Positions 36,084 through 45,696 are shown, counted from the first letter of the stretch. The stretch is DNA of 64,000 bases from Acetobacter vaccinii (GCF_008365315.1 NZ_CP043506.1:1346001-1410000); one strand, 5' to 3'. The notes: a model not told the origin generated them from the sequence alone. Numbers and translations are program-made.

Positions 36084-37172
36084 TCAGGCACCCCCATACC
36101 GGCGGTAACGGAAGGGGGGTGGCGTTTGTGGGCGATCCGCAATGGCCTGGCTGATCAGGCCATGGTCATGCGCCTGATGGCACACGGGGTCCGCCACATC
36201 GGCCCGGCCAGCCAGGGCCAGAGCCTGACAGCGGCAGCCGCCCCAGTCTTCCTCCTTGAACGCGCAGGACCGGCACGGGTCGGGCATCCAGTCCGTGCCA
36301 CGGAACATGGTAAACAGGGGCGCTTTTTCCCAGATATCGGACAGAGAGGCTTCCGTCACAGTGGGGAAGGCCACGTTGGGGATGGTCTCTGCCGCATGGC
36401 ACGGCAGCACCCGGCCCGAGGGCGCGACATTCAAAAAGCGTTGCCCCCAGCCCCCCATGCAGGGCTTGGGCTTGTCCGCGTAGTAATCGGGGGTCACAAA
36501 ATCGATGGTCATGCGCCCGGCAAGGCGGGTGCGGGCCTCGGCTACGGCGTGTTCCGTTGCTTCAAGCTGGGCGCGGTCGGGCAGCAGGGCGTCCCGGTTC
36601 ATCAGGCCCCAGCCGTAATACTGGGTATGGGCAATTTCCACCCGGCGTGCGCCCAGCTCTTCTGCCAAGGCCAGCATGGCGGGCACACGCGCGCAGTTCT
36701 GGCGGTGGATGACAAAGTTGATCGTCAGCGGCAGACCTTCGGCCACAATCAGGCGGGCGGCCTCCAGCTTGCGGGCATGGGAGCCTGCCATGTGGGCAAT
36801 CCTGTCGCCCTCATCAGCCTGTGCGTCCTGGAAGGACAACTGGATATGGTCCAGCCCGGCCTGCGCCAGTTGCCCCAGTGTGGTGGGGTTAAGCAGCACG
36901 CCTGATGTAATCAGGTTGGAATACAGGCCAATTTTGGCGGCATGGGCGACAAGCTGCGGCAGGTCTGGCCGGGCCATGGGCTCCCCGCCGGAAAAATGAA
37001 CCTGCAACACCCCCATGGCTGCGGCCTCGTCCAGCACGCGCAGCCAGTCGGCTGTCTCCAACTCCCGCGCGCGGGGTTCCAGCGCCAGCGGGTTGGAGCA
37101 GTAAGGACACTGGAGCGGGCAGCGGTGTGTAAGCTCCGCCAGCAGGCTCATAGGGGGTGGGGGGGCTGTCAT
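36084..37172 (-). CDS. pqqE: PQQ biosynthesis radical SAM protein PqqE
   Basis: 362 residues. The radical SAM cluster motif is C18-X3-C22-X2-C25 (CPLQCPYC), followed by FSGGEPMARPDL. A C-terminal SPASM region carries auxiliary-cluster cysteines (PCMGGWGQRFLNVAPSGRVLPCH, DPCRSCAFKEEDWGGCRCQ). It forms the Glu-Tyr carbon bond in PqqA, with PqqD as peptide chaperone. Its start overlaps the pqqD stop by ATGA. It converges with the ABC-F gene, 66 bases apart. Confidence 0.97.
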   Translation of the reverse strand: MTAPPPPMSLLAELTHRCPLQCPYCSNPLALEPRARELETADWLRVLDEAAAMGVLQVHFSGGEPMARPDLPQLVAHAAKIGLYSNLITSGVLLNPTTLGQLAQAGLDHIQLSFQDAQADEGDRIAHMAGSHARKLEAARLIVAEGLPLTINFVIHRQNCARVPAMLALAEELGARRVEIAHTQYYGWGLMNRDALLPDRAQLEATEHAVAEARTRLAGRMTIDFVTPDYYADKPKPCMGGWGQRFLNVAPSGRVLPCHAAETIPNVAFPTVTEASLSDIWEKAPLFTMFRGTDWMPDPCRSCAFKEEDWGGCRCQALALAGRADVADPVCHQAHDHGLISQAIADRPQTPPPFRYRRYGGA

Positions 37173-37468
37173 GCCGCCAGAAGAACCTGTTTTTCAGCTA
37201 ATTCATGCACAAGGGCCAGAACATCGCGGGTGATGATATCACGCGGGGCCGCAAAAGTCTGGGCCAACTCGTCTATGATAGCGGCCAGTGTGCGGGTGCC
37301 GTCAACCCGTTGCAGCACTTCGGCCGCAATGGCATCGGCCTGAAAGGCGCGCTCGGGGGCCTGGATAAACCATGTCTGGCGCACCCGGTCGTACTGTAGC
37401 CGTGTGCCACGCGCAAAACGTGGCACACTGGTTTCTGTCATGGGCGCGGGGGGGGCGCCCGTGGTCAT
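37169..37468 (-). CDS. pqqD: PQQ biosynthesis peptide chaperone PqqD
   Basis: 99 residues from ATG 37468, chosen because it overlaps the pqqC stop by ATGA; ATG 37441 would give 90 residues. Family blocks present: VPRFARGTRLQYDRVRQTWFIQAPE and DGTRTLAAIIDELAQTF. It binds PqqA and presents it to PqqE. The upstream and downstream overlaps indicate coupled translation. Confidence 0.95.
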   Translation of the reverse strand: MTTGAPPAPMTETSVPRFARGTRLQYDRVRQTWFIQAPERAFQADAIAAEVLQRVDGTRTLAAIIDELAQTFAAPRDIITRDVLALVHELAEKQVLLAA

Positions 37469-38205
37469 GCCTGGCTCTCGGGGCGGAAAGCCCCTGGGGG
37501 AATGTTGCCGGGTGTGACATAGGCATAGTCCAGCGCGTCCAGCATGCTCCACAGCACATCGCACTTAAAGCGCAGGGCCGCCAGCACGGCGCTCTGCTGC
37601 TCGGCAGTGCGGGCATGTTCGCGCACATAGGCCAGGGCAAAGGCGGAATCACGCGGGGCCTGGGTCAGCCGGGGCTGGAAGTAGGCCAGGGTTTCCTCGG
37701 TAATAAAGCTGTAGTTGCCCAGCATGCCCACCACGCGTTCGCTGATGATGGTGGGAGAGAACAGCTCGGTCAGGGACGAGGCAATGGCTTCGAGAATGGA
37801 GCGTTCACGCACAAAGCGGACATAGGCATCCACCGCAAAGCGGGTTGTGGGCAGCAGGCCATCGAGCGATTCCACATAGCCGTTGTCCAGCCCCAGCCCT
37901 GCCGTCAGCTTCAGCCAGCGGGCAATGCCGCCTGTGCCGGGCTCGGTGCCGTCGTGGTCTTCCAGCCTGCGGCGCCATTCACGGCGCAGTTCGGCCGTGG
38001 GCAGACGGGCGAGGAGCGAGGCATCCTTGGCCGGAATACTGGCCTGATAATAATAGCGGTTCAGCGCCCAGGCCTGCACCTGCCCCTTGGTCAGCAGCCC
38101 GGCGTGCAGGGCGCGGTGGAAGGGGTGCAGGTTGTGGTAGCGCTCGGCACCAATGGCGCGCAGGGCGGCTTCCAGCTCATCAGCGGTAAGGATACGGTCT
38201 GTCAT
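37465..38205 (-). CDS. pqqC: Pyrroloquinoline-quinone synthase PqqC
   Basis: 246 residues from ATG 38205, which overlaps the pqqB stop by ATGA; twelve upstream codons in frame are not needed. All-helical haem-oxygenase-like oxidase that performs the final ring closure and eight-electron oxidation of AHQQ to PQQ. Typical blocks: RYHNLHPFHRALHAGLLTKGQVQAWALNRYYYQ, LDGLLPTTRFAVDAYVRFVRE, YFQPRLTQAPRDS and the C-terminal LRFKCDVLWSMLDALDYAY. Confidence 0.97.
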   Translation of the reverse strand: MTDRILTADELEAALRAIGAERYHNLHPFHRALHAGLLTKGQVQAWALNRYYYQASIPAKDASLLARLPTAELRREWRRRLEDHDGTEPGTGGIARWLKLTAGLGLDNGYVESLDGLLPTTRFAVDAYVRFVRERSILEAIASSLTELFSPTIISERVVGMLGNYSFITEETLAYFQPRLTQAPRDSAFALAYVREHARTAEQQSAVLAALRFKCDVLWSMLDALDYAYVTPGNIPPGAFRPESQA

Positions 38206-39113
38206 AGCGTGACCTTCATGCCATCGTAGGCGACTTCCCACCCTGCCAGTTCGGCCTGTGCGCGCTCGGGCGAGTCCGACAGAAGAACAGGGTTGGAATT
38301 GTTGATGTGGATCAGGATCTTGCGGCCCGTGGGGATGGTGCGGAAGGTGGCTATGGTGCCATCGGGCTCGTCCGCTACCGACATGTGGCCCATGCGGTGG
38401 CCAGTCTTGCTGCCCAGCCCGGCGCGGACCATTTCATCATCCGTCCACAGGGTCCCGTCGAAGAAGACGGCATCCGCCCCTTCCAGCTTGTGGCGCAGGT
38501 CGTCCGACATGCGCGCACAGCCGGGCACATACAGCACGCGGGCCTTGCCGTCGGTTATTTCCAGCCCGATGTTTTCACCATTGGTGACAATCTCGGCCGG
38601 GTTGCTGCCTTTTTCCGCGTACAGCGGCACCTTGCCGGGCACCGTAAAGGGCGTGATGCTAAAGCCCGCAGGCTTGAGGGCAAGGGGCTGCCCCAGTGTG
38701 AGCGCATGGCGCGGCACAAGGGTGGGGTCCAGCGCGGTAAAAATGGGGTTGGCGTCCAACTGGCCCAGGACCGAGGGCGTGGCATACAGCGCAAAGGGCT
38801 GGCGCTCACGCAGGGTCAGCAGGCCGGTAATGGCGTCAATTTCACCACTGGTCAGGACAACTCCGGCAATGGGGGTCGAGCGCAGGCCGTCACGCGGGTA
38901 CAGATCGGGGGTCTGGTTGATCTGGGTACGCAGATCGGGCGAGGCATTGAGAACATACCAGGAGACGCCATCTCCGCTGACAGCGATGGAGGCCTGGGTG
39001 CGGGCCGGGGCTGTGGGGTCGCCCGCGCGGGCGCGCCTGCATGCCGGGGCGTTGGAGTTCCACTGTGGGAAACCACCGCCAGCCGCGGCGCCTAGAACGA
39101 CGATATCGAGCAT
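38202..39113 (-). CDS. pqqB: PQQ biosynthesis protein PqqB
   Basis: 303 residues, metallo-beta-lactamase fold. Begins LDIVVLGAAAGGGFPQWNSNAPACRRAR, as in other PqqB proteins; later LTSGEIDAITGLLTLRERQPF, VFFDGTLWTDDEM and ILIHINNSNPVL. It is proposed to hydroxylate the Glu-Tyr diamino acid intermediate, or to help PQQ export. It starts 93 bases after the small pqqA gene. Confidence 0.97.
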   Translation of the reverse strand: MLDIVVLGAAAGGGFPQWNSNAPACRRARAGDPTAPARTQASIAVSGDGVSWYVLNASPDLRTQINQTPDLYPRDGLRSTPIAGVVLTSGEIDAITGLLTLRERQPFALYATPSVLGQLDANPIFTALDPTLVPRHALTLGQPLALKPAGFSITPFTVPGKVPLYAEKGSNPAEIVTNGENIGLEITDGKARVLYVPGCARMSDDLRHKLEGADAVFFDGTLWTDDEMVRAGLGSKTGHRMGHMSVADEPDGTIATFRTIPTGRKILIHINNSNPVLLSDSPERAQAELAGWEVAYDGMKVTL

Positions 39114-39206
39114 GCGCCCTTTCCAGTCAGAGAAAAGCCGCCAGCCATGGGGAAGGGTGCTTCCCCCCGACTGGCGGCTGAAACAGGGTTCGGAAAAGGT
39201 CCGACC

Positions 39207-39287
39207 TTATTTCTTCTGACCGCAGACGTAGCTGTTGATTTCTGCGCCCAGGGGGATTTCAGACACTTTCGGTGCAGTCCAAGCCAT
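39207..39287 (-). CDS. pqqA: PQQ precursor peptide PqqA
   Basis: A 26-residue peptide, MAWTAPKVSEIPLGAEINSY followed by VCGQKK, preceded by AAGGAG seven bases before the ATG. E16 and Y20, the two residues that become PQQ, have the required EX3Y spacing. It heads the pqqABCDE cluster; the unlinked maturation protease (PqqF/G type) is not in this window. A gap of 163 bases to xthA upstream should hold the cluster promoter. Confidence 0.97.
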   Translation of the reverse strand: MAWTAPKVSEIPLGAEINSYVCGQKK

Positions 39288-39450
39288 GGCTTTGCTCCTT
39301 CATCATTCAGGGTTTTAACATCAAAGGCGTGTATGCGTGCCATACCGGATGGGGTGCATACACGCGGTCGCATCCTTCAGTTTGGCCAAAAACCGGGCTT
39401 GTGCAAGCCCCCGGTGGTAAAATGACCGGCATGGCAGGCCCCTGCTCACG

Positions 39451-40242
39451 TTACTGTGAACTCTCGGTGACATCGGGGCTATCCAGCGTGACAATCAGCG
39501 GCACATGGTCGGACGGGCGCTCCATGGCGCGCTCGGCCCGGTCGGGTGTGGCCTGCGTCAGGCGCTGCGCCACACGGGGGGACAATAGCATGTGGTCGAT
39601 TCGTAACCCGTTGTCCCGGTCCCACGCGCGGGCCTGATAGTCCCAGAAGGTATAGGCCGTGCCTGTGGGGTGCAGGGCGCGCAGGGCATCGGTCAGCCCC
39701 AGCCAGACCAGACGACGCCAGGCGGCACGGCTTTGCGGGCGCACCAGTGCGTCCTCCGGCCCCAGTGCGCCGGGGGCGCAGTCCTCCGCCGTGGGGCAGA
39801 TGTTGTAGTCCCCCGCCAGCACAAAGTCGGTGTCGGTGGCCAGCAGGCTTTGGGCGCGGGCTGTCAGCGCGTCCAGAAATTCCAGCTTGGTGGCATAGCC
39901 TGCCTCCCCGCCGGAATTGCCGTTGGGCAGGTACAGGTTGCCCAGCACCAGCCCCTGGGTGCGGACTTCCACATAGCGCGCCGCTGGGTCGGTAAAGCCG
40001 GGCAGGGTGGTGGTTGTGGTTTCAAACGGGCCGCGCACCAGAGTGGCCACGCCATTATAGCTTTTCTGCCCCACAGCCACGCTGGCATAGCCCAGAGCCT
40101 CAAACACATCGGCGGGAAACTGCGCCGTTTCGCATTTGATTTCCTGCATCATCAGCACATCGGGGCGGACGCGCTCAAGCCAGTCCGCCACCAGCTGCTG
40201 GCGCTGGCGGACGGAATTGACATTCCATGTCGCGATTTTCAT
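39451..40242 (-). CDS. xthA: Exodeoxyribonuclease III
   Basis: 263 residues, endonuclease/exonuclease/phosphatase fold. Motifs MKIATWNVNSVRQR, QEIKCE (metal-binding glutamate), YLPNGN, AGDYNICPT, and the C-terminal LRIDHMLLSP ... RPSDHVPLIVTL with the catalytic Asp-His pair. It cleaves at abasic sites in base-excision repair. Its start overlaps the erpA-like stop by four bases. Confidence 0.95.
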   Translation of the reverse strand: MKIATWNVNSVRQRQQLVADWLERVRPDVLMMQEIKCETAQFPADVFEALGYASVAVGQKSYNGVATLVRGPFETTTTTLPGFTDPAARYVEVRTQGLVLGNLYLPNGNSGGEAGYATKLEFLDALTARAQSLLATDTDFVLAGDYNICPTAEDCAPGALGPEDALVRPQSRAAWRRLVWLGLTDALRALHPTGTAYTFWDYQARAWDRDNGLRIDHMLLSPRVAQRLTQATPDRAERAMERPSDHVPLIVTLDSPDVTESSQ

Positions 40243-40610
40243 GCGAGGGAAAAGCTGGTGCCGCAGCCGCAGGACGAGGCCGCATTGGGGTTGCGGACAG
40301 AAAAATGAGCCCCCATCAGCTTGTCAGCAAAGTCCAGCTCGGCATCGGCCAGCAGGTCCAGGCTTGCGGGGTCCACCACCACCACGGCGTCTCCCCGTTC
40401 GATTCGGGTGTCGTCCCCGGCAATTTCGGTCGGGCCGACCAGAATGAAACGGTATTGGAAACCGTTGCAGCCCCCGGCCTCCACGGCCACGCGCAGGGCC
40501 ACGGGGGCTGGTGTGCTGGCGGTTGCTTCGGCCTGCTTGCGAGCGATCACGCTGGCAATGCGGGCTGCGGCGCTGTCCGAAACGGAAAAGAGGGGGGCTG
40601 GCTGTGTCAT
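40239..40610 (-). CDS. erpA: Iron-sulfur cluster insertion protein (ErpA/IscA type)
   Basis: 123 residues. The three ligand cysteines of A-type carriers are present: one in VEAGGCNGFQYRF and two in the C-terminal SSCGCGTSFS. It carries [2Fe-2S] or [4Fe-4S] clusters to target proteins. Naming it ErpA rather than IscA or SufA rests on its position outside a suf/isc operon and next to dgt/argS, as in other alphaproteobacteria. Divergent from dgt across 154 bases. Confidence 0.88.
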   Translation of the reverse strand: MTQPAPLFSVSDSAAARIASVIARKQAEATASTPAPVALRVAVEAGGCNGFQYRFILVGPTEIAGDDTRIERGDAVVVVDPASLDLLADAELDFADKLMGAHFSVRNPNAASSCGCGTSFSLA

Positions 40611-40764
40611 GTCTGATTAGATAGTCCGCCCGCGGCCCGGTTTGAAGGGGTAAAGCAGCACCGGATGGTCAACTTTACCACCATGGCCTAGGATACGGGC
40701 CAGCACGGACGCACCCCGCCGGACGGGCGGGCCGCGCCCATGCCCAGCAAGAGGACCATGCCCC

Positions 40765-41955
40765 ATGCTCCAGCCCGCCGATCGCCCGCCACTTGTGCCC
40801 TATGCCGTTCAGCCGGGGGAAGGCCGTGGCCGCCGCCTGTATGACGAGCCCACGTCTCTGACCCGGTCCCCCTGGCAGCGCGACAGGGACAGGGTGGTAC
40901 ATTCCTCCGGCTTCCGGCGGCTGCAATACAAGACGCAGGTTTTCATCAACCATGAGGGTGATTTTTTCCGCACCCGGCTGACCCATTCTCTTGAGGTTGC
41001 ACAGGTGGCGCGGTCCATGGCGCGCTACCTCCAGCTTGACGAGGACCTGACCGAGGCCGTGGCGCTGGCGCATGATCTGGGCCACACCCCGTTCGGCCAC
41101 GCGGGGGAGGATGCGCTGGCAGCCCAGATGCAACCCTGGGGCGGGTTTGACCATAACGCCCAGGCGCTGCGGCAGGTCATGCTGCTGGAGCGGCGCTATA
41201 TGGCCTTTGATGGGCTGAACCTGACATGGGAAACGCTGGAAGGGCTGGCCAAGCACAACGGCCCGGTGCGGCGGCCCTCGCTCCGGCTGGCGGAAATGGA
41301 TGCGCTGTTCCCCCTCGATCTGGGCACCTATGCCTCGGCCGAGGCACAGGTGGCGGCGCTGGCGGATGACATTGCCTACCACGGGCATGATCTGGACGAC
41401 GGCGTTAAGGCGGGCCTGCTGTCTTTGGATGATTTGCAGGATGTGCCTCTGGTTGGCGGCGCGCTGGCCGAGGCAAGGGCGCTGGCGGTGGATATGCCTG
41501 CCTCCGACCCGCGCACCCTGCGGCGTATCCGCCACGAAATGGTGCGCCGGGTCATTCATGCTCTGGTCTCCGACGTGCTGCGCTGCACCCGCCAGCGCCT
41601 GGCTGATCTGGCACCACGGAGTGTGGAGGATATTCGGGCCGCCTCCGCGCCCGTTGTGGCCTTTAGCGAGAGCATGCACGAGGCCAATAAGGGGATTCGT
41701 AAATTCCTGTTCGCCCGTCTCTACCGGCATTGGAAGGTCAACCGCATGACCCACAAGGCCCGCCATGTCACGGGGGAGCTATTTACGATTCTGACGGAGT
41801 CGCCGACACTTTTGCCAGCCGACTGGCAGCGTGCCATTCCACAGGGGGACGAGGCCGGCCTGCACCGCACGGTGGCCGATTATGTGGCTTCCATGACCGA
41901 CCGTTACGCCATGCAGGAACATAGGCGGTTGACGGACCTCTCGGTTGCAGGCTGA
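40765..41955 (+). CDS. dgt: dGTP triphosphohydrolase-like protein
   Basis: 396 residues with an HD domain. Metal ligands lie in RLTHSLEVAQVAR and LAHDLGHTPFGHAGE, and a later ADDIAYHGHDLDDG segment supplies the third ligand. It probably hydrolyses dNTPs to nucleoside and tripolyphosphate. The shorter length relative to E. coli Dgt (505) is normal for the alphaproteobacterial type. It is 43 bases upstream of argS and may be the first gene of the long run. Confidence 0.92.
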   Translation: MLQPADRPPLVPYAVQPGEGRGRRLYDEPTSLTRSPWQRDRDRVVHSSGFRRLQYKTQVFINHEGDFFRTRLTHSLEVAQVARSMARYLQLDEDLTEAVALAHDLGHTPFGHAGEDALAAQMQPWGGFDHNAQALRQVMLLERRYMAFDGLNLTWETLEGLAKHNGPVRRPSLRLAEMDALFPLDLGTYASAEAQVAALADDIAYHGHDLDDGVKAGLLSLDDLQDVPLVGGALAEARALAVDMPASDPRTLRRIRHEMVRRVIHALVSDVLRCTRQRLADLAPRSVEDIRAASAPVVAFSESMHEANKGIRKFLFARLYRHWKVNRMTHKARHVTGELFTILTESPTLLPADWQRAIPQGDEAGLHRTVADYVASMTDRYAMQEHRRLTDLSVAG

Positions 41956-41998
41956 TAACGCCTCTTCAGCGCCTTACTCTTATGGGATTGAGTGTTTC

Positions 41999-43798
41999 AT
42001 GTCAGACTGTGTGTTCCAGCGTTATCGTCATCATGTGCTCGCCACCGTGCGGAGCCTGCTGCCCGACGTGCCGGAAGAGACACTGGCCCGTGTGGAACTG
42101 ACCCCCACGCGTGACCCCGCCCACGGGGACATGGCCACCAACGCCGCCCTGCTGCTGTCCAAGGCAGCACGGCGCAAACCTGCTGATATTGCAGCCGATC
42201 TGGTAGCCGCCCTGTCCAAGGTGGACGGCATTGCCGCCGTTGCCGCCGCCGGGCCGGGGTTTGTCAACATTACCCTCCAGCCTGCGGTGCTGCGCGGCAT
42301 GCTGCCCGTTGTCCTGCGTGCGGGCGAGGCCTATGGCACGTCCACACTGGGGGCAGGCACCAGTGTGAATATTGAATATGTGTCAGCCAACCCCACGGGG
42401 CCGATGCATGTCGGCCATTGCCGTGGCGCGGTGGTGGGTGATGCCCTGTCCCGTCTGATGTCCAAGGCCGGGTTTGATGTCACGAAGGAATTTTACATCA
42501 ACGATGCAGGCACACAGGTGCGGGCACTGGCCTGGGCTGTGTACTGGCGTTACCTTCAGGCTCTGGGCACCAGCCTGACGCAGGAGGATTTTTCCGCCCT
42601 TGCGCCCGGTGGGTTGCAGTATATGGGGGACTACCTCATCCCCGTTGGGGCCGAGTTGATGGCCCGCTATAAGGGGGAACTGGCCGAGATCGCTGATGAC
42701 GGTACTGCCCGCCCCGCGCCCGAGGTCACATGGCTGGAAACCGTGCGCGGCTTTGCCGTCGCCCATATGCTGACCGCCATCCGTGAGGATCTGGAACTGC
42801 TGGGCGTGCACCATGATGTCTTTACCTCCGAGGCCGAACTGCTGGCCCGTGGGGTAACGGATGCCGCCATTGCCAGGCTGGAAGGCCAGGGCCTGCTGTA
42901 CGAAGGCGTGCTGGAGCCCCCCAAAGGCAAACTGCCCGAGGATTGGGAGGAGCGTGAGCAGCTTCTGTTCCGTTCCACCAGCTTTGGGGACGATGTTGAC
43001 CGCCCGCTGCGTAAGTCCGATGGCACCAATACCTACTTCGCCAACGACATTGGCTGCCATGCCGACAAGGTGGCCCGTGGCGGTCAGGTGCTGATTGACG
43101 TGTGGGGCGCTGACCACGGCGGTTATGTCAAACGCATGAAGGCGGCCGTGCGGGCGCTGACGGACGATGCCGTGCCGCTGGAAGTGGTGCTGTGCCAGAT
43201 CGTGCATGTCATGCGGGACGGCCAGCCGGTCAAGATGTCCAAGCGGGCAGGCACATTCGTGACCCTGCGTGACCTGTTGGACGAGGTCGGGCGTGACGCC
43301 GTGCGCTTTACCATGCTGACCCGCAAGAGCGATGCGCAGATGGAGTTCGACCTCGACCTCGTGGTGGCCCAGCAGAGGGATAACCCGGTCTTTTACGTGC
43401 AGTATGCCCATGCCCGCTGCCGTTCTGTCCTGCGCTCTGCGGCGGCAGAGGCTGTGTATGGCCAGATCGGGGACGAGGCTCTGGCCACGGCAGAGCTGGA
43501 CAGCCTGACCTCGGATGCTGAAATGGCATTGGTGCGCCGCCTGGCCGAATGGCCCCGTATGGTGGAAGCCGCAGCCCTTGCGCGTGAGCCGCACCGTGTG
43601 GCCTTCTATCTTGCCGATGTGGCGGGCGACTTCCACGCATTGTGGAACCGCGGGCGGGACGATGCCTCCCTGCGCTTCCTCCAGCCTGATGCGGTGGAGG
43701 CAACGCGTGCCCGTCTGGCGCTTGTGGCAGCAACGGCAACGGTTATCCGTTCCGGCCTTGGTGTCATGGGTGTGGACCCTGTAGAGGAAATGCGCTGA
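41999..43798 (+). CDS. argS: Arginyl-tRNA synthetase
   Basis: 599 residues from ATG 41999; the frame opens 18 codons earlier inside the dgt end. Class I synthetase signature PMHVGHCRG (HIGH motif), the later QPVKMSKRAGTFVTL (KMSKS counterpart) and a C-terminal DALR anticodon-binding domain ending GLGVMGVDPVEEMR. The stop overlaps the start of the SPOR gene (TGATG), a coupled arrangement. Confidence 0.97.
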   Translation: MSDCVFQRYRHHVLATVRSLLPDVPEETLARVELTPTRDPAHGDMATNAALLLSKAARRKPADIAADLVAALSKVDGIAAVAAAGPGFVNITLQPAVLRGMLPVVLRAGEAYGTSTLGAGTSVNIEYVSANPTGPMHVGHCRGAVVGDALSRLMSKAGFDVTKEFYINDAGTQVRALAWAVYWRYLQALGTSLTQEDFSALAPGGLQYMGDYLIPVGAELMARYKGELAEIADDGTARPAPEVTWLETVRGFAVAHMLTAIREDLELLGVHHDVFTSEAELLARGVTDAAIARLEGQGLLYEGVLEPPKGKLPEDWEEREQLLFRSTSFGDDVDRPLRKSDGTNTYFANDIGCHADKVARGGQVLIDVWGADHGGYVKRMKAAVRALTDDAVPLEVVLCQIVHVMRDGQPVKMSKRAGTFVTLRDLLDEVGRDAVRFTMLTRKSDAQMEFDLDLVVAQQRDNPVFYVQYAHARCRSVLRSAAAEAVYGQIGDEALATAELDSLTSDAEMALVRRLAEWPRMVEAAALAREPHRVAFYLADVAGDFHALWNRGRDDASLRFLQPDAVEATRARLALVAATATVIRSGLGVMGVDPVEEMR

Positions 43799-44820
43799 TG
43801 CGTGATGATGGTCAGACAGCCAGCGCGACGGATGACCGGATCAGCCGCGCGCGGGAGCGGATGAGCATGGATTATGAAGACACCCCCGTCCGCCCGGAAA
43901 AAGATCAGCCTGGGCTGATCACCCGTTTTCTGGGCAGTGATTCGGGCACACGCCGCCTGGCTTACGGGGCGGCGGGCCTGGGTGGTCTGCTGGTGCTGGG
44001 TATTGGTGGCTGGGCGCTGCTGGGCCACCGCCAGCAGGGTATTCCTGTCATGGGGCCGCCGTCGGTGCCCGTCCGCACCCGGCCGGTAGACCCCGGCGGC
44101 ATGCAGCTTGATGCCCCCGGCATGGGGGACGAGGCAGAAGGCCAGCATACCCAGCCCGTACCAGCGCCTGAAAAGCCTGACCCGGCCGCTCTGGCGGCAA
44201 AATATGGAGCCAACACCCCGGCCCCCGGCACGGCTGCGGCCCCCTCGGCGGCCCCGGCTACCCCCGGCACGCCAGATGGCGCAGCCCCCGCTGTGGTGCC
44301 ACCCCCGGCTACGGGTGCGACCCCCACGCCGGGTGCTGCCCCCAGCCCCAATGCGCCCGCAGCCCCGGCAGCGGAGGAGGACGCCAACGCCCCCGGTGCG
44401 GAGGAGGAAGGCGATAGTGCTGCCGCTGCTGCCCCCACAAGCCAGCCCGCCAGCCCGGTGGCTGAAGAGGCAGCCAAACCCGCGGCTGCCGCACGCCCGG
44501 CCCCAGCTCCGGCTACTCCGGCCCGGTCAACCCGGCCGGAGGCTACAGCCAGTGCGGCCCCTGCTGCCAAGGGCGGGCGCTATCAGGTTCAGCTTGCCGC
44601 GCTGCAAAGTGCGGAGGACGCCAACAAGGAATGGAGCCACCTGAAAGCCCATTACGCCACACTGTTCGGGGACAAGACACCCGCCATCATCCGTACCGAG
44701 CGCAATAACGCCACCTTCTACCGCCTGCGCGTGACAGGCTTTGCGTCGGTGGCTGATGCCCGCACATTCTGTGGCGAGGTGCGCGAGCGTGGCATGGCCT
44801 GCATGGTCGCCCGCCAGTAA
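43798..44820 (+). CDS. SPOR-domain membrane protein
   Basis: 340 residues. Cytoplasmic tail about 1-56, one membrane helix (about 57-77, AAGLGGLLVLGIGGWALLG), a long Pro/Ala-rich periplasmic linker (about 85-255) and a C-terminal SPOR domain (about 260-338; YQVQLAALQSAEDANKEWSHL, FYRLRVTGFASVADARTFC). SPOR domains bind septal peptidoglycan lacking stem peptides, so a role at division is likely. Position between argS and scpA is typical of the group. Confidence 0.88.
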   Translation: MRDDGQTASATDDRISRARERMSMDYEDTPVRPEKDQPGLITRFLGSDSGTRRLAYGAAGLGGLLVLGIGGWALLGHRQQGIPVMGPPSVPVRTRPVDPGGMQLDAPGMGDEAEGQHTQPVPAPEKPDPAALAAKYGANTPAPGTAAAPSAAPATPGTPDGAAPAVVPPPATGATPTPGAAPSPNAPAAPAAEEDANAPGAEEEGDSAAAAAPTSQPASPVAEEAAKPAAAARPAPAPATPARSTRPEATASAAPAAKGGRYQVQLAALQSAEDANKEWSHLKAHYATLFGDKTPAIIRTERNNATFYRLRVTGFASVADARTFCGEVRERGMACMVARQ

Positions 44821-44838
44821 CCATTAGGCGACAGACTT

Positions 44839-45696
44839 ATGGATGCTGGACCCGGGCCTGACCCGTCCACACTGGAGGACGGCCACGGCCCCCGCGTGCC
44901 CCTGCTACGGCTGGAGGGGTTCGAAGGGCCGATGGACCTGCTGCTTGACCTCGCACGGGCGCAGAAGGTGGACCTCGCACGTATTTCCATCCTGCAACTG
45001 GTGGAGCAGTATCTGGCCGTGCTGGATCAGGCCCGCCAGGTCAGGCTGGAACTGGCGGCGGACTGGCTTGTCATGGCGGCATGGCTGGCATGGCTGAAAT
45101 CACGCCTGCTGCTGCCCCCTGATGATGAACTGGCCGTGGAGGGGGAGGAGGCTGCCGAACTCCTGCAGGAACGGCTGATGGAGCTGGCCCGCATGGGCCA
45201 GCTTTCCCGCTGGCTGGAACTGCGGCCCCGTCTGGGGCGTGATGTGTTTGCCCGTGGTCAGGCCGAAAACCTGACCGAGGTTGACCGTTCCGGCCTGGCG
45301 CTGGACATGCCGCAGTTGATGCGCGCCTATATGGCGGTCATGCGCCGTGGGGCGCGCAAGCGTGTCTATGCGCCCAGGCCCATCCGCTTCTGGAGCGTGC
45401 GTGACGCGCTGACCCGGCTGACCCGCCTGCTGGGGCAACTGCCGACAGGGGGCTGGAACGCGCTGGATTCCTTCATGCCCGAGGTGCTGCCGGAACAGGC
45501 GGAGGGCGATGTGGCGGTGCGCCAGCGCCGTGCGGCTCTGGCGGGCACCTTGCTGGCCGGGCTGGAACTGGCCCGCGCAGGCAGGCTGGAACTCCGGCAG
45601 GACGAAATATTTGGCCGTATCCTCCTGCGCCCGCACGACCGGGAGGATACCGGCATGGACGAGACAGACGGACAGGAAGAGGAAGGGGGCGCATGA
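44839..45696 (+). CDS. scpA: Segregation and condensation protein ScpA
   Basis: 285 residues. Family start LRLEGFEGPMDLLLDLARAQKVDLARISILQLVEQY, helical middle, and a C-terminal winged-helix part. It is the kleisin of the SMC condensin. The gene starts 18 bases after the SPOR gene; nagZ, which lies here in many relatives, is missing. Its end overlaps scpB by ATGA. Confidence 0.95.
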   Translation: MDAGPGPDPSTLEDGHGPRVPLLRLEGFEGPMDLLLDLARAQKVDLARISILQLVEQYLAVLDQARQVRLELAADWLVMAAWLAWLKSRLLLPPDDELAVEGEEAAELLQERLMELARMGQLSRWLELRPRLGRDVFARGQAENLTEVDRSGLALDMPQLMRAYMAVMRRGARKRVYAPRPIRFWSVRDALTRLTRLLGQLPTGGWNALDSFMPEVLPEQAEGDVAVRQRRAALAGTLLAGLELARAGRLELRQDEIFGRILLRPHDREDTGMDETDGQEEEGGA

